A stretch of DNA of 64,000 nt from Eremophila alpestris peregrina (Eukaryota > Chordata > Aves > Passeriformes > Alaudidae). Where the stretch lies: assembly GCA_009792885.1 (NCBI GenBank), contig WMCF01000032.1:8426386-8490385 (forward strand). Reading direction: 5' to 3'. Made by a program: the position numbers and the translations under genes. Position 1 is the stretch's first letter; each line of letters opens with the position of its first letter. Shown here in pieces: positions 1 to 11,500 of the stretch. Below the pieces are notes generated by a model. The model did no database searches, was not told the origin of the DNA, and was given only the letters and a program-made list of their open reading frames with translations.

Positions 1-2565
1 AGCAGAAGCTGTTCCTACAAGCTGTGTGAGAACCAGCAGCTGGATGGAAGAGCCACCAAAACTAATTCCTACAGTTCCTGTCAGCCTCTTCCATACCCTG
101 AGATCAGCAGACCCACAGCTCATCATTTGCACACAGCTTTTTTGTTTTATTAAGACACTCAATGCATTTCATCTAAAAATCAACACTGGTATTCCCCTTT
201 TTTAATTAAGAATTTACATCAAAAAGTCCAACCAACCCCTTGGGCATGACAGCAAAAGCTAGATCAGAATTCAGATTCAAATTCCACAAATGGACTGTTG
301 TTGAAGGATTTTCTTATGGAAATCAGAAGAATTCTTAGTACAATCAATAAAATCTATCCTCATTGGATTATGCTGCTAAATAACAGAATCAGTTTCAATT
401 CTTCCACATACCTGGCATAAGATGCCTATTTCTTTTTAGAATAAACACCTGAAAATGAGACTAATCACTACAACCACACTAAGAAGGCCAAGCTGTTGAA
501 AAATTAAATCAAAACATCTTCAAATCCTAGATGAGATTATGATTTAGATTTCCCAAGGTTCCGGCATGCAACATTTCCTGTTAACTCCATGAGATCCTAC
601 TGAATTTGTCAAACACATTTTTTTGCCTAGGAAATACTAGATAACATTCATGTTTGCCTTTCAACATGTCAACTTTGACTGGAAAACCTACCCACTTATA
701 CCTGTTTAAAAGCAGGTATCAGAAATGCAATGAAATTGTGGAAGCAGCTTTGTATCACTTTGCTTTCCTTAAATAAAACTTCATATTAGCAAATAATGGG
801 CTTAAAGAACCTCAGAAAGTAATGAAATAAATGTGACACAGATGTTCACCAAAAAGAAAAAAGAGAGAGAGAACAAGAATGTTTTTACTTCATAGCAACC
901 AAATAGGTCAAGCCATTTCCTTCTTCAGGCAAATCTCAGAGGACCACAAAACACATGGCTTTCTAGCAGATTTTGTATGTCTATCCCACTAAGAGGAAAC
1001 ACTGCTGTCCAAAAAAATCTGCAATACTAAGTTTTCCCATGAAATTGTTGAAATTAAAAGAAGGAAGTCATATGCAATTAAAAACCATTTGCTAGATGTT
1101 AAAATTATACAAATGACATGAATAAATAGACTCTTACTACCTCATCCATACATCTTTCCTGTGCAATATATTGCTCTGAGAAAATGCACAGTGAAGAAGT
1201 CAGAAATGCAACAGCACATCTGTTCACACAGCTTCTCTTTTGCTTCTATAAAACAAAGTAAAACACCATGTGTTCTTCACTTCCCTGGGATCCCTGCCTC
1301 ACAGTTCTGACAGGTTTTCCTACCAATCCAGCTGCTAAGGATTTATTTTTTTCCTCTGTGAATGAACAGGTCATTAGGTCCAAGCTCCTCACTAAAATTA
1401 GTGCTGTGCTTTCCTACATGCTTCAGTACTCGTAAACTGCAGGGAGACAAAGTGAGAAAGAAATCATTCATTATCACATTACTTTAAAAAGAAAGATAAA
1501 ATCCATATAGATTCACTCAATCACCACAAAATACTAATTTGTGTGCTGGCTGGTCCCATGCAGAAATCTATAGAAAACGTGATCCCATCACCAGATTAAA
1601 TCTATTTTTGCATTCAAACAAATTGCATAGGAGAACATAACTTATTTCAGAAGGATGTCAATACTCTTGCATTGCCCTTTCACTGCCATTTTTACTACAA
1701 CTTCTCTACATTATTTTTTAAGAAGCAATAAATTACAACAGCTCACCATTTACTTGTCAATAACCACTCAGGATGCCAGCATGTGTCCAAAGGCATCAAA
1801 GAGAGGAAGTGGGTGGAAACAACATTAAGAGCTCTGTTTCGGACTCATTAAGCTTAAGATGACAATTACACAATCCTAAAATGTCAAACAAGCCAACATT
1901 TCAGCTGGGACAGATGGCACTGGATCCAGAGCACACGGGGTATATGCTGTGAGTCATCAGTTTAAATACAATAGTTCCACTCTTATTTGCAAATTTGGTT
2001 ATCCAGAAACAAGAGGTAGAGAAGAAGGAAGTGTTAAAGCAAGCACAGGATCCTGCAAATCTTCACCAAAAAAGTTGGAAAGATCATCTTCCAAATGAAA
2101 AAGCAAGTAAAACAGGAGGAGGAGAGAACAGTCAAAGAAGAGGGAAAAAAAAAAGGCAAGATATCAAAAAGAAAAATATAGTAAACAGTACTAGAGGCAT
2201 CTGGCAGTACAAAGAGGAGGAAGAGAATGTACTGAGCACAAGGGGTCAGGCCAAGTGTGGAAAGGACCTAGGATAAACCTCGAGGAGATGCCCTGAATTC
2301 AGAGAGTGACTGCAAACAGTTTGTTCAATGACTTCCAACAAGGAAAAGAGATGAGTGGTAGTTCAAATGTTGGCCATGGAGTCAAAGATGGGGTGTATAA
2401 AGAATCAGACTAAACCAGTTTTGCATTGGGAGGGAAAAGAATGGGGCAAAAGATTGCAGCAGGTAGGATGGAGCTACTACAGTTTAAGTGAAACATTTTA
2501 AAGCTTCTCAAGCTTCTACTGGACAAGGAAAAGAGAGACTCCTAGGATAAAAAGCTGGCAAGCAG

Positions 2566-2835
2566 AATCATAGAGTGGTTTGAGTTGAAAGGGACCTCAA
2601 AGCTCTTTCCTTTCTACTCCCCTGCCATGGGCAGGGACACCTTCCACTATCCCAGGCTGCTCCATCCAACCTGGCCCTGGACACTGCCAGGGATGGGCCA
2701 GCCACAGCTTCTCTAGGAAATCTGTGCCTGTGTCCCACCATGCTCATAGTGAAGAATCTCTTCCTAAAATCAAATCTAAATCTTACAGTTTAAAGCCACT
2801 GTCCTATCACCACACACCCCCATAAAAGGAAGAAA
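2566..2835 (-). mobile_element. CR1 LINE, truncated 3' end
   Basis: The stretch starts with the complement of the CR1 terminal repeat (AATCATAGAGTGGTTTGAG) and continues with blocks typical of avian CR1 3' ends: GAAAGGGACCTCAAAG, CTGCCATGGGCAGGGACACC, CATCCAACCTGGCCCTGGA and GTTTAAAGCCACTGTCCTATCA. The orientation puts the CR1 3' end at the left, so the element reads on the minus strand. It has no coding capacity, as usual for 5'-truncated CR1 copies. The right boundary is approximate. Confidence 0.85.
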
Positions 2836-5800
2836 ACGGAGGAAAGCCTTTTTTTTCATTTTCCCTTGAAAAAGCATCCAAAAGCCTCAAAAGAAAGAAG
2901 AGGAAGGAACAAATATAATGGGACTGAAAAATCTGATGTGAACTGCAGAGTATATCTTAAAAATCACCGTGTTGTCTCACCTTCTGCAGCCCTTCAATTT
3001 GTGAAAGCTCTTGGAACTGCAGTGATATCAAAGATTGCAATATTCATTTGGTAACAGTGGCTCCACAGGGAACCCACTTTTCTGTGGCTGTGGTGGTGAT
3101 TCCCAGCTGCTGTTCTGCAAAATACACTCTCTTCCTGCCTGTAAATCCCACAGCTTTCCTTCCCAGCTGCAACAGCACAGACAGATGCTGTAACAGGCAC
3201 ACTGCTCCCCTAAATCCATGGCATTCTTACACTGCTGAGCATGTCACCAAATACCATTATATAACAATACATCGAGGCTGGCAACCAACCACTTCTGGAA
3301 ATTCTAGCAGCAAAAATTTCACATTTTCTTCCAAGTCACAGCTAAAAATATCAAACATTAGGCTAAAAAAAAACCCTAAACAAGTTACTGCAATTAACAA
3401 GCACATTTTCTGATACCACCAAAAATAACTAATAATACAACATCATTGATAATACTTTATTATGACATTTTTTACTGCAGTGATAACAGATTAAATGTCT
3501 TTGGGCGGAAAATTGAGATCCTACTGAGCTGACAGGTAATCCGAAGAAATATGAGATTAGTTTAGCATGAAAATATCTCTTTAGCAAAAAAGAGACTTGC
3601 AGCTCTGCTGGCTGGCAAAAGAACACAAAAACTAAACTACATAAATAGACCATCTCTGTATCTGCTCTTTTTCACTCCCTAGAATAAAGCTGAGTAGTCA
3701 GTCCAACACTCAGGTACATTTTTATATTCTTGGGATTTCCCCAAAGTGCTGTTTAAAACTACAAGCCCTCCTCTGAAGGACTTTTGAGACAAATTTTATT
3801 TAAAACTACTGGTACAAGTTATCCCCTTTGATGAGTAGGGAGTGAAACATATTTAACGTTCTTTGCTAAAACACATTTGTTTATAATAAAAGAAACTCAT
3901 AAAATAAGAAAACATGCAGAATTAGTCTTAAATGCAAAGCAAATGTCTATAACCACGAGGAGGCCTCATGGCCTCTCATATCTTTAAGGTTTACCTGTGA
4001 AAGATATTACAATGTGGAAAGAGGAGATGAGGCTGCTCGTGTCTAAAATATTAATATATATTTTTAATCAATTTTAAAACTTTTTTCTAAGAAAAATCTG
4101 GGTCATTTGTTACATTTAACAGCTTTTACCTGTAAGTAGGTAACTGTTTTGCCCTGCAGAAGAACAGAAGTCATGCTGCTAAGTCTGGTTTGGCAGCAGA
4201 TCCACTCTCCTGAGTCCTCTGTGCTCCGATCTGGTCTCTTGGTGTCTCTCCTAATGAAGGACTGTCTGCATTCTGTCCCCATCCCAGAGCCAACGTGCTA
4301 CCTGGCACCATCCCTGGCAAAGCACAGCCAGCAGCTAACAGAGCTTGGCAACCCAACTGCCCTGTCCCAGAGGAGCTTCAACATTCAGAAATAAAGCACA
4401 GAGTTTGGGGAACAGTGGGGAAACCTCAATGCCATAATTAGTGCTGTAATTTGGTCTATTTGTCAAGCAGAAGCAGGACTTTAACCTTCTGGCATGTCTG
4501 TTTAGAGGCCTTTGTAGAGACAGTGTAAAACAAACACGCAGAAGCTGGTAAGTACCCAAACTTGCAGTCTTTTTCTAGAGGAATGGCACAGAATTGAACT
4601 GGGGGGACTGCTGGATGATGAGAGCCAAATTCAGAAAACAAACAGCTCTATCCTGTGCCTGCAGCAGTGACTGTCCATACATTTTGCCCTTTCACAGAGG
4701 ATCACTTGCTCACTGTGTGACCACACCAAGAGCACTATTGAACACCAGGCTCCCGGCCACTGGCACCACCACCACCCAACTGTGAGCCTGGGAGAAAAGC
4801 CACTCAAATCACACAAGATGTAGCCTTAAACCAAGCGGGGAGAGGGGAGGAGGAGAAGTTTCCTGGACCAAGCAAACCACTGAGATATTTTAATCAGGAC
4901 ACAAAAGCGAGTTGAGCCAAACACCAACTGACTCGGATCATATCACATCAATAATCCATGCACAGAGCCTCAGCTGAAATCAATGGCAGGCTTGTGTGGA
5001 AGTGCATTGGGTAACAGAAATGCACAGCCCTGTTTAGGGCTCCACATCCAAAAGAAAAGGAGGTGCAGGGAACAATTCCCGTGATTAGCATTTCTCTTCC
5101 ATCGAGCAGTTCTAAGATGATAAATTCTAACTTTACACAGCTCTGTTTTCATTCACAGTTTTTATCAGAGGTGGTAAAACAGCTGACCCCATTTGACAAA
5201 TAAGAGAACTGAAGCATAGGATGCAAATCAAACTGAAGAGCAGTGCAGCAGGCAGAGCTGAACTGGGAATAGCAGCTTACCTTCTGAATCACACTTCAGT
5301 GTCCTAGATATTTACATGCTTATCTAGTTCAAGTCTCTAATTAGGGTGACTCTGTGCAGCCCTTCAATAACTTTGTATACTTCCTAAAGTACCTGTGCAC
5401 AGTGATAAGCTTAGCTGTAAGAGCTTCCCTCTCAATAATGTCAATTCTATGAGGATTTACAACATACTGCAGAAGTTCAAAACACTGGCCTGCCCTGGTC
5501 AGGCTCCAAAGGGAGTCTCATTTCTCAGGTATCACAAGCCTCATTACTCAACAGCAATAACGTGCTTTAAAACAGGCTGTCAAATCCACACGTTTCCTAT
5601 CATTAAAGGAAAAAACGGGGGGAAACCCCAAACAAAATAACAACAACTCATTAGCTAGAAATGACCTAACTAATCCTGGTGTTCCCAACTGACAGCAATC
5701 CCTAAGAAAAAGCAAGACTGGGTCTCTTCAGAATAAAGTTCAACATGTTTAAGTCAGTCTAAAATGTCATATACACCAACTGCAAAAGAAAATTCCACTC

Positions 5801-7150
5801 TTACTTGCCTGTGATCGTTTTACAACAAAGCCAAACATACGCTATACTGTAGTTCGCCCCAAAAAAGCTACGTGTTTAATAAAGTGATATTAGTTTCACT
5901 TGCATGCCAGAGGTACAAATCTGGCTTCACATAATCAGCATTTAGCTAAATACAATGTTGTCTTCAGGTCCCGAGTATTTGTCCTCCCATGAAAATCCAA
6001 CCTTGAAACATCTTATGAAAGAATAATTCAGCAATACGTCCACTCTCTAGTTTACATTTTGCACATGATTAAGTACCATATTACACAGGATTAGTGCAAG
6101 TAACGAGCACGTTCATATCCCTTAACTACAGATGCAAGTCCATAATACTGTGAAAATAACATATTTTGAGCTACATGAGCTTTCTGCTCTTTACAATTAT
6201 AGTGTTCGGCTGCTTTGAATAATAACTTTTCAGGACTAGCTTGCTTTGTCTTTTGCTTTCCTTTTTCAGATTCTTTTTTCTACTTAAGAGTTAAGTCCAT
6301 CACTGTCAAAACAAGCAGAAATGCCTGCTGAGAAATGGCCACATTTCCAACCCACTGCTGGAAGAATTATTTTTCTGATTCATCACAGCATTATTTTTTC
6401 AAGTTGTCAAAACAAACACCACACCCTCTTGATTTCCGAGTTCTGGGTAATTATATGTGGAACTAGCAAGTACCGTGCAACTATTAATCATACAACGCTT
6501 AGCCCTCACTTTACCTATTTAGAGATCAGCCAGTGCATTCAAGGGCCGCGTGTTTAGCATTTTGGTTTAAGATATGCCCTCATCGCTCCGCTCTGCACCA
6601 GCACGGCACAGACACACTGAATACAGGGCAGGCCATGCCGTCGATCCCTCTGCCTCAGGGCAGGATCAGCTCCTGCTCAGCCACCATTATCGCTGATGAT
6701 ACACCAGAACTGGTTATTTCAGGCAGAAGCTTTACACACGCACTCGCAAAACACATTATAAATTAAAGGAGGGAAGCGTGTGGCACGTCTGCAGCGCCCT
6801 AAACTGGGGCAGCGCGGTCTCCAAAAGATTTAAAAAAAAAATACAAGTAAAAGCTTCCCCAACATGCGAGTCCGGATTTTCTAAAAGTAATATCTGGCAA
6901 GGTTAACGCCGCTGCCTTTGGAAACAGTTCACCTTGTTTAAACTGGCTGAACCACCCCGTGATTATCACCGAGCCTCCATTAAGATGACACACACAAACA
7001 GAGCCCTCGCAGAGCTTAATTACTCTTCTTCCCCGCTCCCGCACCGCCAGACGCGCACTTTTCTCTATGGTGCCCCTTGCCCTCTCTCAGCGGAGGAGCA
7101 GCTGCAGCAGCGAGCACGGGGCTGTCAGGGCGGAGGAGCCGGGACCCGCC

Positions 7151-7184
7151 TGCCCTGCCCTGCCCTGCCCTGCCCTGCCCTGCC
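7151..7184. repeat. (TGCCC)n pentanucleotide repeat
   Basis: Six tandem TGCCC units plus TGCC. On the minus strand, the CYTH3 transcript strand, this reads as GGGCA repeats about 235 bp inside intron 1. Repeated GGG with two-base loops fits a G-quadruplex pattern. Confidence 0.9.
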
Positions 7185-7418
7185 GCCCCCGGGAGCCGCC
7201 GCGCCCCCGCCAGCCCCTGCCCGAGCGCGGGACACAGAGCCCTCATTGTGGGCCGGCCCCCGCCCGCCCGGGCACCGCTCGGTAGCGCCGATACAGCGGC
7301 TCTGCTCGGCTCGGCCCGGGAGCAGGACGGGGCAGCACCGGCGGCAGGGGCCGCGGCAGCTCTCAGGAGCTCCGGCTGAGGGGCCGCGTTCCCCCCACAC
7401 GCGAGCCCCCGCACTCAC

Positions 7419-7449
7419 CGCCGCCACCTCCACCACCTTCTTCGTCCAT
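7419..7449 (-). CDS. CYTH3: CYTH3 (cytohesin-3/GRP1), first coding exon
   Basis: Cytohesin-3 is an ARF guanine-nucleotide exchange factor recruited to PIP3 membranes through its PH domain. Only its first coding exon lies here. On the minus strand ATG at 7449 opens MDEEGGGGGG plus one base, followed by a consensus donor GTGAGT (7418-7413). Human CYTH3 begins MDEDGGGEGG, from memory, with the junction at the same place. The exon sits in a CpG island, and the next genes (SMIM10-like/FAM220A position, RAC1, DAGLB, KDELR2) follow the human order, which supports the call. The Sec7 and PH domain exons would lie beyond the left edge. The acidic-then-glycine start is short, so the call depends mainly on synteny and splice position. 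Confidence 0.82.
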
Positions 7450-8500
7450 GTTGGGACCGCGGGCAGGGCGCTCCGCGGCGGCCGCGCCTCAGGGAGGCCC
7501 GGGGCTCGTTCCACTCGCTCGGCGCCTCGCGGCCACTCCTGCTTCTTCTCGTCTTCTTCCTCCTCCGCTGCTGTGCTACTACTACCGCCGCCGCTCTGTG
7601 CTGCTGCTGCTGCACTCCGCCGCCCCGTCGCTCCCCGCCCAACCCAGCCTCGGCAGCCGCCACCGCCTCGGCCCAGCCGCCCGCCCCTCTCTCATGTGAC
7701 CCGTGAGGGGCGGAGGGGATGCGGCCCCGCCCGACCCCGCCGCTGCCGCCCCCTCACCGCGGGGTCGCGGCCAGATCCGCGCTGCCCGTGCCCTCAGGCC
7801 GAGCCCTGCTGCGGAGCAGAGCCTCTCTCCCTCCTTCCCTCCTTCCCGCCTGCCCTTTGCGGTGTTCCCTCCCCGGCTCGTCCCCGCAGCGCCCAGGCCC
7901 CTAAAGCGACTTGCCCGGGGGCTGGCGGGGATCGCCCGGGCGGTCAGGAGTGAGGGGAGCCTGGGCCGAGTCACTTGGGCTCGGGTCGTGTTTTGGGGTC
8001 CGCAAGAGCCAGAAAATGCCTGCAGAGCCCCTGAGTATTTTGTGGAGGTCTAAAGACTCCTTGGGGGGTTATAAAGGGAAAAGCGGGGGAGAGCGGGAGG
8101 AGCGAGACTGGAAGGTGAGGGCTGAGCTGGCCTGAAGCAGCGTAGTGAAGGGGGACGAGGTGAGTTTGAAGTCTCTGGAAGAGAGCCCGAGACATTTGAT
8201 GTTTCTGCACGTTTTCTGCTGATTCTTGCTTGCTCCTTGAGCTGGGTGCTCCCCCTGCCACAGAGAGCCTGGTGTAGAAATGGTGCTGCACCCCGTGGGC
8301 GGTGCGGGGGTTTGTGTTGGTGAGCATTGTCCGTGAGGATAACACAAAGGACTCTCCTGCTAACTGCCCTCGGAGCCAGAGCATCTCTGGGATTCCTTTA
8401 GTCTTCAGTAAAAATCTTCAGTGACTTACCAGTGAGTCGGGATATCAGCAGCTTCCAAAATCTGTAAAGGTAAGCAGAAGTGTACTGGCACGCATCACTC

Positions 8501-8522
8501 TTCCTTCCTTCCTTCCTTCCTT
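8501..8522. repeat. (TTCC)n microsatellite
   Basis: About five and a half tandem TTCC units in sequence 5' of CYTH3. No feature is attached to it. Confidence 0.9.
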
Positions 8523-11500
8523 GGCACCACCCCTTATTATTTTTTAAAAACCCGTTCGTGTCAAAATTCTATTCAGAAAGGAAGCTGTGGGAGGAAAGGG
8601 TCAGCCAACAGGAAAATATCGGGTTTTTCATTTTCCTTTTGAAGGCTGGCATGGGACAGCACACTGTCTGTGAAGCTGTGTCAGGAGCACTCACCTCTGC
8701 ACACTGCTGCTTAGAGGTGCTTATTACAGCTGAGAGCTGAGGTTTGCCTCTGACAGCTGCCCTGTCTCATCTAAAAATCACAAACCTTTAAAATACCCCT
8801 CTTTGTCTTTCGTATTTTACATAAAATATTGTTGTAAGTTTAGTAAGTTAGTTATAAAAAGGATATGGTTACATAAAACAGAAGCATCACCTTGGTAAGA
8901 GGTTTATTTTGAAATTATGGCTATAAAGTGCCATTACAGGGTGGTTTAAAATAAGTCTTAATGCAGATGATTGACAGTGGGCTCTGAATATTTTTGCACA
9001 CTGAGCAAACTGTTAATTTGCATTAGTGGGGAATCTGCTTCATGAGAAAAATTCTAATTTTATAATCAATCACAGATTGTTTGCTTTCACTCCATGTATG
9101 TTGTTTTACACTTTATTATATAAAGTATATGCTTTTATGTTCTTGTTTGTTTTCCTCCCATCCTTCCTTCTAAAAGGAAAATTCTAGTCCAAAATAAAAA
9201 AAATTATTAATTTCAATAATCAATATCCTAATCACTAATTCTAATAGCAGGGGAGAATGAAGTGTGGAGAACAGTCCTCATCCCACCCATTCAGTGCAAA
9301 ATGCCTATTGACTTCATGGAAGCAATTCTAGTTTTAAAACTCTCCAAATTAATAGCAAAGAGAAAAATTAGTTTGTGATAGATGTGAGAAATGTCTGTCC
9401 TAGTTACCAGTGACCAGTTGTGATGTTTTATAGAACCTTCTTGGTGAAATCCAATTCCAAACTCATGAGATATGGAAAATGTTCTTTATTATACCTTCAT
9501 TATTAACTTGAACAGGGAAATATTCAGTATTTTGCTGAATATATAGCTTATGGTGTTGGAACTCTGGAATATATGTCATTTAATATCATGTCAAGAAGAA
9601 TGTGTTCTTTCCAGTCCTACTTTAGTAGGATGACTTATTAATGATACATAGTCCAAAAGAGTACTGAAATTAGTGTTCTCTCCAAGGCCATGTGCCTTTG
9701 AAGGAATGGCAGATACTCCTGAAAACATTTTAATTCATGCTGTGTGTATCATAAATAGACTTACTTTTGCATGGGCCTGATCCTACAAGTGTTCTAAGCA
9801 TAAAACTGTTAATTCTGTGTACAAAGTGCTTTAGTGCACAAAGCTGTTCAATCTGGAGGTGAGAGGTGTCACAGAAACTTTTAGGATCAAACCTTTCCCT
9901 GTGTTGCCTCATTTTCCTATGTGTAAAGTACAGCTCATGTCTGGCTGTAAACCTAACTAGGTCAGGAGTAGATTTTTTTACAAATGTGTAAAATCAAGTG
10001 AAGAATTTACAGTCACAGCTCTCCATCGTAGCTGTGGCAGTTCTACCATAGCAGAACTCCTCCCTGGGTTTTGGCAATTCAAACAGCCCTGCTGTCATTA
10101 AATACAGGGTAGTTCCTTACCAACAAAGATGCCAGAAGCAATAAAGGTTACAATCTCAGCAAATTCCAAGACAAACTCCAATAAATTATTTCCCACTCGT
10201 GAATAATTTTGTCACATCTACTTGGTTTTCTGGAATTTTGATCATTCTTCTGTTTTGAAGTATTTATTTTTTTTTTTTCTTCATATTATCGAGACTTTCA
10301 ATCAACAGTTTTCTCAGGATTACTTGATTTTTCTTCTTCCTTCTTGCAGTGTCTTCTGTAGTCATAGGTTTATTTTTACCACCAGTATGTTTTGCCAGTT
10401 TTATATCCACAAGTCCAACCTTCTGTGTTGGAAGAACTTTGTAGTGTGTCATTCATGTAAATAATAGTCTAATAGCAGGTCTGTTGAAATTATTTTTAGT
10501 GGAAAATTGGGCTTTCTCCAAAACCTGTTGGAGGCTGGCAGGCTTGATTCCTCAATGATAAATGTGGTTACTTGCTGAATTTTCAGGTAATATACTTTGT
10601 CTTTTTATTTTTTTCCCCTTTTTGGATAGTTCAGTAACTGTTCTGGTTCAGTTTCCACTGAGAAGTAATTTATCATGTCATTTTTCATTTTAAGGGTTGA
10701 GCAGCACATCTGTTATGGCATTTGTCTCTATACAGAGAGTTAGTGAAGACAACTGAAACCCTTACATCACATTTTTGTGGTCTATAAAGCTCATTAAATA
10801 TTAAACCATTTCTGGGGGATTCAGTTTGAACCAGACTCCAAGAGCAGTGAATGAAAATAAACATGTTACTATTACAGATTTCATAAAGTTTTATGATTTC
10901 TAATCATAAGCATGAGCTCTGAAGATGTTCATGCATGGATAGTAGCATTGTATTCAAGTATAAGAAATAAAATCCTGAATTTTCTCAATTCAGAAACAAA
11001 CTGTTGGGCCATCAGACTGGATGTATCAGCCACAGGGAGGTGGAATAATGCTCCTTACTGTTGGAAGGAAGACTCTTGGAAATCTTACATCAGGAGGGAG
11101 TCACCTCCATGCAGGTATTCTATTTCTTGTGTAAGCAAAACATCACTAATTTGCAAGTCTGGCTTTGTGTGGTTTCTGTTAGATTTGGTAAAATGGATAG
11201 TTACCCTGAAGGAAAACAGTTAATCTTAGAGACATGAACATCTGTACACCATTAATAATGCATTCTTACAGGATATAGATCTATGCCAGAAATATAGATA
11301 CATCTTCAACAATACAGCTGTTGTGCAGTGTTTGATAATCTAGAATGGATTGGTTGATTTTACAACTTGCTCACATAGATGGCCTTCCATTTTTAGAAAA
11401 ATGGTGCAAGCATTACATTTCCTAAAACAACATCTTGTTGATAGAATCACTGTCATTGATACCCAGACTTTTTATTAAAGAATACTTTTGTTTCAAATCT

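Larger units (their letters stand above)
1..7418 (-). other. CYTH3: 5' part of CYTH3 intron 1
   Basis: This stretch lies downstream of the CYTH3 exon 1 donor on the minus strand and runs off the left edge. It is AT-rich outside the CpG island. I see a CR1 LINE 3' end (about 2566-2835) and no exon. The lysine-rich plus-strand frame at 1995-2276 comes from A/G-rich sequence and is not a gene. Confidence 0.7.
7050..7960 (-). promoter_or_regulatory. CYTH3: CYTH3 CpG-island promoter and 5' UTR
   Basis: A dense G+C and CpG block surrounds the CYTH3 start codon. The 5' UTR is expected just right of 7449 on the minus strand. It contains trinucleotide runs (CTG type at about 7600-7613) and a GC box (GGGGCGGAGG near 7706). 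The long open frames crossing it in several phases are products of the base composition. The transcription start cannot be placed from sequence alone. Confidence 0.75.

Noticed and set aside
1995..2276. 93-codon Lys/Glu-rich plus-strand frame
   Set aside because: A/G-rich sequence in CYTH3 intron 1; no splice context or homologue.
6934..7953. 339-codon plus-strand frame across the CYTH3 CpG island, and overlapping frames on both strands
   Set aside because: Pro/Ala/Arg-rich products in several phases at once are typical of stop-poor GC-rich DNA; no domain, and the real exon is on the minus strand.
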